This document shows positions 1 through 6,096 of a stretch of DNA of 15,464 bases, one piece after another. The notes beneath the pieces were generated by a model. It saw nothing but the letters and a program-made list of their open reading frames with translations, was not told the origin of the DNA and made no database searches. Every line of letters starts with the position of its first letter. Position 1 is the stretch's first letter. Source of the DNA: Candidatus Levyibacteriota bacterium (GTDB taxonomy: Bacteria; Patescibacteriota; Microgenomatia; Levybacterales; UBA12049); assembly GCA_003173995.1 (NCBI GenBank), contig PRDT01000071.1:1-15464 (forward strand), written 5' to 3'. The position numbers and the translations under genes are program-made.

Positions 1-26
1 GAGATTATAACAAATACCTTAAGGAG

Positions 27-503
27 TTATTTATCTTGAACTAATCCCCCGACTGCATGGTGGAAGAAGACTAATTCGTCTTTATAGAAAATTTCTTGGT
101 AGCCTGAGAAAGTTGTAATACCACCTTTTTGTTCATAGGTGTGCTTCCAGTCTCCATCTTGGAAAAAGCGTGGACCTCTTATCGAGAACTCTCCTTCTTC
201 TCGTGCACTCAATGCTTTCTTAAGAAAAGCAAAACACTCATCAGAAAGACTTTCCTTTCCTTCCACCATTCCACCACCATACAAGCAATTCCATATTGGC
301 TTATTTTTGTATCTCACAAGTTCTGTCCCCCAGGATCTAATATAACCAGTATATGAATCACGGTAAGAAAAATCTCCTTCTTGATAGGTAAGCTCGTTAA
401 ATCCTGCTCTTTCTGTAACTTGCTCGTATGCTCCGTCTCCTGCGTAGGTTGCTTTTCCTGCTCTATCTAAAAATGATTTGAGTTGGTCTAAAGAAAATTG
501 CAT
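27..503 (-). CDS. DUF5680-like domain protein, 158 aa
   Basis: This is a small soluble protein with no signal peptide or membrane segment. The order of conserved-looking blocks resembles DUF5680: an N-terminal LxxFLxxAxxxTYAGDG block, then a YRDSYTGY block, then a 'G-x-E-x-V-x-Y...P-I-W...Y-G-G' stretch, an RGP motif near residue 108, and a final F-x-G-x-x-x-I with a C-terminal VGGL. In other bacteria this domain often sits C-terminal to a helix-turn-helix in XRE-type regulators. Here it stands alone and I see no DNA-binding part. Its biochemical role is unknown. It starts one base after the stop of the upstream membrane-protein gene (stop 505-507, start 501-503), so the two are almost certainly co-transcribed and translationally coupled. 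No Shine-Dalgarno sequence is visible. The family assignment is from memory of the motif pattern. Confidence 0.75.
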   Translation of the reverse strand: MQFSLDQLKSFLDRAGKATYAGDGAYEQVTERAGFNELTYQEGDFSYRDSYTGYIRSWGTELVRYKNKPIWNCLYGGGMVEGKESLSDECFAFLKKALSAREEGEFSIRGPRFFQDGDWKHTYEQKGGITTFSGYQEIFYKDELVFFHHAVGGLVQDK

Positions 504-504
504 A

Positions 505-879
505 TTATTTTGCTAAGAGTTTCTTACCTTGTATATAGAGCCAGGTTATGAGAAGACTGGCAAGAAGAAAAAGAATAAGTGCGCCAAAGTCGTCTCCTGC
601 ATCTTCTTTATCTTTGAATTCAATGACAAGTCCCATCACTTTGGTCGCAAAGGCAAGCCAAACAAGAATTACTGGGACAATAGAATGAGTGAATCTATTT
701 TTCCCTTTCAAATACCATCCGACAGCAAAAGCACCAATAAGAAAAAGAACAGCTTCATCTATTTTATATGCATGCTCACTTTCAAGAAAAAGCTCGGGAA
801 GAAATGCAAGACCAGAAAGACCTAATATACCTGTTGCTAAAAGATTATTCCCACGCTGCCATGCTTCTGTAACTGTCAT
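505..879 (-). CDS. small four-helix membrane protein, 124 aa
   Basis: I do not recognise a family. Hydropathy by eye gives four membrane helices at about residues 11-30, 41-57, 64-86 and 98-117, with short charged loops (ESEHAYKIDE, KGKNRF, EFKDKEDAGDD). It is probably an integral inner-membrane protein of unknown function. I chose the ATG at 877-879. A longer reading from a TTG at 913-915 would add 12 residues, but that TTG is the start of a perfect -35 box (TTGACA, 910-915). This is followed after 17 bp by a weak -10 (TACTGT, 887-892) ending 7 bp before the ATG, so the mRNA probably begins at or very near the start codon. It is the first gene of a unit with the DUF5680-like gene and is divergent from the Rsm22-like gene. 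Confidence 0.65.
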   Translation of the reverse strand: MTVTEAWQRGNNLLATGILGLSGLAFLPELFLESEHAYKIDEAVLFLIGAFAVGWYLKGKNRFTHSIVPVILVWLAFATKVMGLVIEFKDKEDAGDDFGALILFLLASLLITWLYIQGKKLLAK

Positions 880-886
880 TACCTCT

Positions 887-915
887 ACAGTAGAAAAAAG
901 AAACCATCTTGTCAA
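887..915 (-). promoter_or_regulatory. promoter of membrane protein/DUF5680-like operon
   Basis: Consensus -35 TTGACA (910-915), 17-bp spacer, -10-like TACTGT (887-892), then 7 bp to the ATG at 877-879. The -10 is a weak match (3 of 6), but the -35 is perfect and the spacing ideal. The predicted start point coincides with the start codon. Confidence 0.55.
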
Positions 916-933
916 TATAAACTATGCTACTTT

Positions 934-942
934 TGCTATACT
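934..942 (+). promoter_or_regulatory. extended -10 promoter of Rsm22-like gene
   Basis: TGC followed by TATACT (937-942) forms an extended -10 element. Only 6 bp separate it from the ATG at 949-951. There is no good -35 at the right distance (a TTGTCA at 909-914 is 22 bp away). The extended -10 may compensate. The predicted transcript is leaderless. Confidence 0.6.
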
Positions 943-948
943 ACACGC

Positions 949-1941
949 ATGTTATCGTTACCAGAAAGTATTGAGACAGCGATTAACGACGTTTTGTCTA
1001 CCTATCCGCAAAATGAATTGCTCAAACGTTCGAAAAGTATTCATGAGCGCTATATGGAGAGAGAAAAAGATGGCGAACATTTCTTGCATGATAGAGGCGA
1101 CATTATGGCCTATCTTGCTATGAGGGTCCCTGCTACCTACGCACAAATTATGGGAGCACTTACCCAAATACAAGAAGTTATGCCTTCTTTTCAACCCAAG
1201 TCACTTCTTGATATTGGCAGTGGCCCTGGCACAGCAACGTGGGCAGCACAATCTATTTTTCCTTCTCTCAAGCATGCAACACTTGTTGATAGAGAAAAGC
1301 AATTTTTATATTTTGGCCAGGAGATTATGCAGAAAGCACAAATTCCTCTTGCCACTTCATGGGAGAGAAGTGATATCCGAACTTTTAGTGGCACAAATTA
1401 TGATCTTATTCTTGTCGCAAATGTCTTAAATGAGCTTTCTTCACATGACGTTACAGAGCTTCTCCAATACTTAACTGCGCGATGTACTGGCATCATGGTA
1501 GTTATAGAACCGGGAACTCCTAATGGATTTGCTATTGTCCAAAAAGCCACAATGGCCTCTTCACTTAATATTATTGCTCCATACATAAATAGCAAAGTTA
1601 CTAAAAGTAATGACTATTGGATCCATTTTCCAGAGCGTTTTACTCGCCCAGAATTTCAAAAAAGAATTAGACAACATATGAGAGATGACAGTCTTAGCGC
1701 ATCTGACTGGGAAGAAGCAAAATATAGTTATGTTGCCATGAGTAAACTTCCAATAGAAAAATCTTTTTACGGCAGGTGTGTTGGAAAAGTTGAGAAGCAA
1801 AAAGGACTAGTGAAAGTTCCTTTATTAACTGAAAATGGAATAGAGACAGTGACTGTGCTCAAGAGAAACAAACAAGCCTACAACTTCGCCAAAGAAGTCA
1901 GATGGGGAGACATAATGGAGAAGAAAAATTTATTTTTTTAA
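949..1941 (+). CDS. Rsm22-family SAM-dependent methyltransferase homologue
   Basis: This 330-residue protein matches the layout of the Rsm22/METTL17 family, which acts on or helps assemble the small ribosomal subunit. An N-terminal helical part (about 1-80) is followed by the SAM-binding motif I, DIGSGPGTATWA, at 88-99. An acidic motif II region (LVDRE, about 112-116) and the family hallmark EPGTPNGF at 187-194 come next. The C-terminal part keeps the 'EEAKYSYVAMSK' block (family EDEKFSY), and 'VRWGD' close to the end. What is missing is the cysteine motif: where family members read roughly APCPH...CP...DWCHF, this protein has APYIN...YWIHF (about 210-227). Only two cysteines remain in the whole protein (179, 277). 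An iron-sulphur cluster as in METTL17 therefore seems impossible here. Its last 12 bp overlap the convergent peptidase gene. Family call fairly sure; substrate not shown. Confidence 0.85.
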   Translation: MLSLPESIETAINDVLSTYPQNELLKRSKSIHERYMEREKDGEHFLHDRGDIMAYLAMRVPATYAQIMGALTQIQEVMPSFQPKSLLDIGSGPGTATWAAQSIFPSLKHATLVDREKQFLYFGQEIMQKAQIPLATSWERSDIRTFSGTNYDLILVANVLNELSSHDVTELLQYLTARCTGIMVVIEPGTPNGFAIVQKATMASSLNIIAPYINSKVTKSNDYWIHFPERFTRPEFQKRIRQHMRDDSLSASDWEEAKYSYVAMSKLPIEKSFYGRCVGKVEKQKGLVKVPLLTENGIETVTVLKRNKQAYNFAKEVRWGDIMEKKNLFF

Positions 1942-2574
1942 TCGAAATGCTGTTATATTTTTAGCTTTCTCATTCGGATATGCCCACGCCTTCTCAAATA
2001 TTTCAAAACTTACAATTTTCCTTTCTTCTGAAGGCAACCCTGGGTCATTAAGAATAAAGTTTTTGTCATCAACACCTGTTATAACGACGGAATGCCCTTC
2101 ATATCCTACTTCATTATGTAATGGTTTTGCATTAACATTACATATAACGAGATATCCCGCATTCAGAAAGTTTTTAATATCTTCTCCTGTAGGTATTTTA
2201 CAATCAACCTTTGTTTGAGTAAGTAACGTTTTTGATTGAAAAATACCTTGTTGCATACTCGCATGAGCATCTTGTTCTTTTGCAACTTCATCTCCATATT
2301 CATTTTTAATATAACCAAGCCCCTCTTTAATAAATCGTTTATAATCAAACGGATCTATGACTATAACTTCTACACCCTTCTTTTCAAGATAAATCCAACC
2401 TGCCATTGGCCATGTCCATAAATTTTCTAATTTTTCTGTTACTTTATCAAGTTGCTCCCATGAGTATTCTTCATTTGGGAAAAAATACTTTAAAACCATT
2501 CGTAAGGCTGCCTGATAACAATGTGTATTATCTGAAGTGTTGGAGTAAAATGGGACTTGATAATCTATTACCAT
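1930..2574 (-). CDS. C39-like (papain-fold) cysteine peptidase
   Basis: This 214-residue protein resembles the C39-like/peptidase_C39_2 fold. The N-terminus reads 'VPFYSNTSDNTHCYQAALRMVLKYF', split by eye into a short strand, a candidate nucleophile Cys19 at the start of a helix, and a hydrophobic helix. The second half carries GYEGHSVVITGVDD, placing the candidate catalytic His at 161, and 'FILNDPG', placing the third residue at Asn176 or Asp177. The oxyanion Gln that usually lies about six residues before Cys is not obvious (Asn12 or Asn16 there). No signal peptide is seen, so it probably acts in the cytoplasm. No ABC transporter or leader peptide lies nearby, so a bacteriocin-processing role is not supported. 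The start ATG lies 6 bp after an extended -10 box. Its 3' end overlaps the Rsm22-like gene by 12 bp. Confidence 0.75.
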   Translation of the reverse strand: MVIDYQVPFYSNTSDNTHCYQAALRMVLKYFFPNEEYSWEQLDKVTEKLENLWTWPMAGWIYLEKKGVEVIVIDPFDYKRFIKEGLGYIKNEYGDEVAKEQDAHASMQQGIFQSKTLLTQTKVDCKIPTGEDIKNFLNAGYLVICNVNAKPLHNEVGYEGHSVVITGVDDKNFILNDPGLPSEERKIVSFEIFEKAWAYPNEKAKNITAFRLKK

Positions 2575-2580
2575 GAACGA

Positions 2581-2589
2581 ATTATATCA
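2581..2589 (-). promoter_or_regulatory. extended -10 promoter of C39-like peptidase gene
   Basis: On the minus strand TGA precedes a perfect TATAAT (2581-2586). Six bases (2575-2580) separate it from the ATG at 2572-2574. No clear -35 is seen. This means the peptidase gene probably has its own leaderless transcript rather than relying on fusA read-through, even though it follows fusA by only 51 bp. Confidence 0.65.
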
Positions 2590-2625
2590 GACCTGAAATA
2601 AATTCCGTAAAAAAGGTAAAGGAGC

Positions 2626-4740
2626 TTATTCAACGCGGCCGGTGAAGGTACTCTTAGCAAGGAGGGCTTGCACAATATTTTGTGGAACTTCTTCGTAGTG
2701 ACTTGGCTCCATGTAATAAGAAGCACGTCCTTGTGACATACTTCGAAGTTGGGTTGCATATCCTGAAAGTTCTGCAAGTGGCACCATTGCTTTTACAATA
2801 GTTGCACGACTTCGCTCTTCTGTTCCAAGAATTTGTGCTCGCTTACTTGAAAGGTCACCAATAACATCTCCCATGTATTCACTTGGAGTGGTTACTTCAA
2901 CCTTCATGACTGGTTCAAGAAGAGTTGTATCTGCTTTTTTAGAACCTGCTTGGAAAGCCATAGATGCTGCAATCTTAAATGCCACATCAGAAGAATCAAC
3001 ATCGTGGTAAGATCCATCATAAAGTGTGACTTTTACATCAACAATTGGATATCCAAGAAGTACGCCATTTTCCCATGTTTCCTTGACGCCCTTTTCAACA
3101 GAGATAATAAATTCTTGTGGGATTGCTCCTCCCTTGATAGCATTAACAAATTCATTTCCTTCTCCTCGAGGCTTTGGTTCGAGTCTAAGCCAGCAGTGAC
3201 CGTATTGTCCACGACCTCCGGACTGTCGAATGTATTTTCCTTCACCTTGTGCTTCGGTCTTGATAGTTTCTTTGTATGCAACTTGAGGAGCACCAACATT
3301 TGCCAACACGCCAAATTCTCGTTTCATTCTGTCAACCATAACTTCAAGCTGAAGTTCTCCAATACCTGAAATAATGGTTTGGTTGGTCTCATGATTGGTC
3401 TTAACAGTAAAGGTTGGATCTTCTTCAGTAAGACGCTTTAATGCAAGACCAAGCTTTTCTTGATCTGCTTTTGTTTGAGGCTCGATAGCAAGAGAAATAA
3501 CTGGTTCTGGGAAAGTAATTTTTTCCAAAACAATTGGTGACTTTTCATCACACAAAGTATCTCCTGTAATAGTATCTTTCAGACCAACAAGTGCAACGAT
3601 TTCTCCTGCAAATGCTTCCTTAATTTCTTCTCGGGTGTTAGCATGCATTAAAAGAATACGACCAACACGCTCTGTTACCCCCTTGGTACTATTATAGATA
3701 TAACTTCCAGCAGTAATTGTTCCGGAATAAACACGGAAGTATGTCAATTTTCCAACGTGTGGATCAATTTGAATTTTGAAAGCAAGACCACAAAGTGCTT
3801 CTTCAGGGACTAATTTTCTTTCTACTGGTTCACTTGTCTTTGGATTTTCTCCTTTAACCTTACCCAAATCAACTGGAGATGGAAGATATGAAACAACTGC
3901 ATCAAGAAGTGGTTGTACACCTTTATTTCGAAGAGAAGTACCAGCATAAATTGGTACTAATTTGTAAGCAATAACAGCTGCTCGAAGTGCTTTCTGTAAT
4001 TCTTCAACTGTAATTTCTTCTCCACCCAAGTATCTCTCCAAAAGTGCATCATCAGTCTCTGCAATCTTTTCAACTAATTTTTGTCGATATTCTTCAACTT
4101 GTGCCTTCATGTCTTCTGGAATATCATCATTTTCATCAAAAGATGCGCCCAAATCATCAGAGTGCCATCTCAAAGCTTTTCGAGAAAGAAGATCAACATT
4201 ACCAACATACGTATTTTCTGCACCAATTGGTAAGACCATGATAGCTGGATTTGCACCAAGTCTATCTTCGATAGATTTCACTGTTGCTAAGAAGTCAGCA
4301 CCAAGCTTATCCATTTTATTAACAAAACAAATACGTGGAACTTTGTACTTATCTGCTTGTCTCCAAACAGTTTCTGACTGTGACTGAACACCTTCTTCAG
4401 CATCAAGGACAGTAATACCGCCATCCAAAACACGAAGTGAACGCTCTACTTCAGCGGTAAAGTCAACGTGTCCAGGAGTATCAATAATGTTAATTCTGTA
4501 GTCTTTCCAGAATGCAGTGGTAGCAGCAGATACAATAGTAATACCTCGCTCTTTTTCTTGCTCCATCCAGTCCATTTGTGTATTTCCCTCATCAATATCT
4601 CCAATTTTGTAGGTTCGGCCGGTGTAGTAAAGAATACGCTCGGTAGTGGTGGTCTTGCCTGCGTCAATGTGAGCGATAATACCGATATTTCGGATCTTAT
4701 CTAACTCTGCGTGTCGATTCATTGTTGCGTCTTGTGCCAT
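2626..4740 (-). CDS. fusA: translation elongation factor G
   Basis: A 704-residue EF-G of normal length. It is the GTPase that drives translocation of tRNA and mRNA on the ribosome and also works in ribosome recycling. All GTP-binding motifs are present: G1 AHIDAGKT at 23-30, the switch I RGIT at 65-68, G3 DTPGH at 87-91 and G4 NKMD at 141-144. The domain IV region contains GRGQYGH. The protein ends in a short, unremarkable tail. It lies on the same strand as rpsL and rpsG but some 7 kb downstream of them, so the usual rpsL-rpsG-fusA operon is split and the gene has its own promoter (4774-4782). It is one of the few genes here with a real leader, about 27 nt. It uses CGA and CGT arginine codons more than the accessory genes around it do. 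Confidence 0.99.
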   Translation of the reverse strand: MAQDATMNRHAELDKIRNIGIIAHIDAGKTTTTERILYYTGRTYKIGDIDEGNTQMDWMEQEKERGITIVSAATTAFWKDYRINIIDTPGHVDFTAEVERSLRVLDGGITVLDAEEGVQSQSETVWRQADKYKVPRICFVNKMDKLGADFLATVKSIEDRLGANPAIMVLPIGAENTYVGNVDLLSRKALRWHSDDLGASFDENDDIPEDMKAQVEEYRQKLVEKIAETDDALLERYLGGEEITVEELQKALRAAVIAYKLVPIYAGTSLRNKGVQPLLDAVVSYLPSPVDLGKVKGENPKTSEPVERKLVPEEALCGLAFKIQIDPHVGKLTYFRVYSGTITAGSYIYNSTKGVTERVGRILLMHANTREEIKEAFAGEIVALVGLKDTITGDTLCDEKSPIVLEKITFPEPVISLAIEPQTKADQEKLGLALKRLTEEDPTFTVKTNHETNQTIISGIGELQLEVMVDRMKREFGVLANVGAPQVAYKETIKTEAQGEGKYIRQSGGRGQYGHCWLRLEPKPRGEGNEFVNAIKGGAIPQEFIISVEKGVKETWENGVLLGYPIVDVKVTLYDGSYHDVDSSDVAFKIAASMAFQAGSKKADTTLLEPVMKVEVTTPSEYMGDVIGDLSSKRAQILGTEERSRATIVKAMVPLAELSGYATQLRSMSQGRASYYMEPSHYEEVPQNIVQALLAKSTFTGRVE

Positions 4741-4767
4741 AGAAAAATAAAAAGTCCCGTTTGGGAT
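4741..4767 (-). promoter_or_regulatory. fusA mRNA leader with 5' hairpin
   Basis: If transcription starts about 7 bp after the -10, the fusA mRNA begins with A, then UCCC-AAAC-GGGA, then a U-rich run up to the AUG. The four-base stem would sit at the extreme 5' end. No Shine-Dalgarno sequence is near the AUG; the U-rich stretch might instead bind ribosomal protein S1. The stem is short, so a terminator or attenuator role is uncertain. Confidence 0.35.
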
Positions 4768-4773
4768 GAAACT

Positions 4774-4782
4774 AGTATACCA
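4774..4782 (-). promoter_or_regulatory. extended -10 promoter of fusA
   Basis: TGG followed by TATACT (4774-4779) on the minus strand makes an extended -10 box. It ends 33 bp before the fusA ATG. A -35 is weak (TAGATA at 17 bp, TTGTAG at 20 bp). It shares the 115-bp divergent region with the zinc-ribbon gene promoter. Confidence 0.6.
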
Positions 4783-4819
4783 TATTTATCAGGCGTTATC
4801 TACAACTATTTCAGACTAT

Positions 4820-4848
4820 TTGCATTCCAAATTTTAATTATCTATACT
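4820..4848 (+). promoter_or_regulatory. promoter of zinc-ribbon/Cys-rich repeat operon
   Basis: A -35-like TTGCAT (4820-4825), exactly 17 bp of spacer, and TATACT (4843-4848). Seven bases then lead to the ATG at 4856-4858. The geometry matches the other accessory promoters here, and the predicted mRNA is leaderless. Confidence 0.55.
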
Positions 4849-4855
4849 TGTGAAA

Positions 4856-5164
4856 ATGGCAAATGCAACAGTAACATGTACAAAATGTAGCAAGCAATTT
4901 CTGGTATTAGACCAAGAGCAGCAATTCCTCCAGGAAAAAGGACTTCCTCTCCCAACAATGTGCCCATCATGCCGCCAGACAAGAAGACTTATGCTTCGTG
5001 GTGGACGTGTACTTTTTAAGACAAAATGTCAAAAGTGTGGAAATGAAATTGTTGTCGCCTACGATCCAGCAACAGTTACCAATCCAATTTTCTGTAAAGA
5101 AGATTATGAAAAATACTTTCAAGAAAATGATCCGATTATTTCCGATCCACTTCCTGAAAATTAA
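4856..5164 (+). CDS. probable zinc-ribbon domain protein, 102 aa
   Basis: A small Cys-rich protein of the probable zinc-ribbon (zf-trcl type) group. CxxC at Cys8/Cys11 pairs with CPSC at Cys36/Cys39 to form a likely zinc knuckle, with the 'F...EKGLPLPTMCPSCR' signature between. A second set, Cys58/Cys61 and Cys80, may bind another metal. The role is unknown; a nucleic-acid or ribosome-linked function would only be a guess. I chose the ATG at 4856 rather than the GTG two codons upstream, because the -10 box ends 7 bp before the ATG and the predicted start point falls on it. In CPR relatives that I recall, this ribbon is fused to a Cys/Tyr-rich repeat region. Here that region is a separate gene two bases downstream in another frame. 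Confidence 0.85.
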   Translation: MANATVTCTKCSKQFLVLDQEQQFLQEKGLPLPTMCPSCRQTRRLMLRGGRVLFKTKCQKCGNEIVVAYDPATVTNPIFCKEDYEKYFQENDPIISDPLPEN

Positions 5165-5166
5165 TC

Positions 5167-6096
5167 ATGAAATCAGCAAGTTTTTTTACTGAATTACAAA
5201 GACTTCTTCAAAAATATCCGAAAGTTCCTTCAACAATTATAAATTCTGAAAATTCTGATTATGGAAATAAAATTTTTCATTCAAAAAATATGATGTTTTG
5301 CTTTGATGATGCAAATTGTAATGATGGAATATATGTTTATGATTCGTATATGTCTCCCAGTTGTCATGATTGTGACTACTGTGTTGAGACAGAACTCTGC
5401 TATGAGTGTGTCGATGCATATAAATGCTATAACAGCAATTATCTAGAAAATTGTGGCAGTACAAGAGACTCATCTTACTCTTATAACTGTATTAATTGTC
5501 ATGATGTCTTTGGTTGTGTTAATTTACAAAATAAATCATTTTGTATTTTTAATAGACAATTAACCGAGCAGGAGTACAGACAGAAAATAGAACTCTACAA
5601 AAAATGGCCATCTGAAAAAGTATTAGCAGAAGTTGAAAATCTCAAACAGCGCTATCCTCTTACTCAAACAAATGAAGCCCACAATCAAAATTCTCCCTAT
5701 GGAAATTATGTCTATTTCTCAAAGAATTGTTATATGTCTTTTGATGCAGGACATAATGAGGATAGTGCATATTTATACGATAGTTTTTATAACAAAACGT
5801 GTTATGACACAACGTATGCTGCACAAAACAATCAAGTCAGTTATGAAATCGTTGATAGTGGCACTCTGTTTAATTGTAATTATGCTGTATTTTCCAACAA
5901 TTGCCATGATAGCTCATATATTTTCAATTGCCAAAATGTGAAAGATTGCATTGGTTGTGTGGCATTAGTCAATAAACAATACTGTATTTTGAATAGACAG
6001 TTAACAAAAGAGGAATATGAAAAAGTAAAACAAAGTCTATTTGAAGAATTGAGACAACAACCTACTGGTTGGAATTCCCTTACTTTTACTTCCTAA
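5167..6096 (+). CDS. Cys/Tyr-rich tandem-repeat protein, 309 aa
   Basis: A protein of unknown function, typical of CPR genomes. It consists of two long repeats, about residues 26-142 and 172-288. Each begins with an N-S/Q-N-S-x-YGN block, runs through short Cys/Tyr/Asn-rich turns and closes with 'C-I-x-N-R-Q-L-T-x-x-E-Y'. The first repeat has 13 cysteines (45, 51, 66, 69, 72, 78, 81, 87, 96, 108, 111, 117, 126) and the second only 8. The short repeated turns suggest a beta-helix-like or metal-binding scaffold, but this is inference. There is no signal peptide. The ATG lies two bases after the stop of the zinc-ribbon gene, without a Shine-Dalgarno sequence, so coupling by termination-reinitiation is likely. 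The stop overlaps the convergent ATPase gene by 4 bp. Confidence 0.8.
   Translation: MKSASFFTELQRLLQKYPKVPSTIINSENSDYGNKIFHSKNMMFCFDDANCNDGIYVYDSYMSPSCHDCDYCVETELCYECVDAYKCYNSNYLENCGSTRDSSYSYNCINCHDVFGCVNLQNKSFCIFNRQLTEQEYRQKIELYKKWPSEKVLAEVENLKQRYPLTQTNEAHNQNSPYGNYVYFSKNCYMSFDAGHNEDSAYLYDSFYNKTCYDTTYAAQNNQVSYEIVDSGTLFNCNYAVFSNNCHDSSYIFNCQNVKDCIGCVALVNKQYCILNRQLTKEEYEKVKQSLFEELRQQPTGWNSLTFTS

Noticed and set aside
1930..2574. Bacteriocin-processing peptidase
   Set aside because: The C39-like fold suggests it, but there is no ABC transporter domain, double-glycine leader peptide or membrane segment.
2950..3369. 139-codon open frame on the plus strand inside fusA
   Set aside because: It lies wholly antisense to fusA, shows low-complexity, Cys/Phe/Ser-rich translation and has no promoter. 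It is a shadow of the EF-G gene.
4850..4858. GTG start for the zinc-ribbon gene at 4850
   Set aside because: Only two codons longer and just one base after the -10 box, upstream of the expected transcription start. The ATG at 4856 is preferred.
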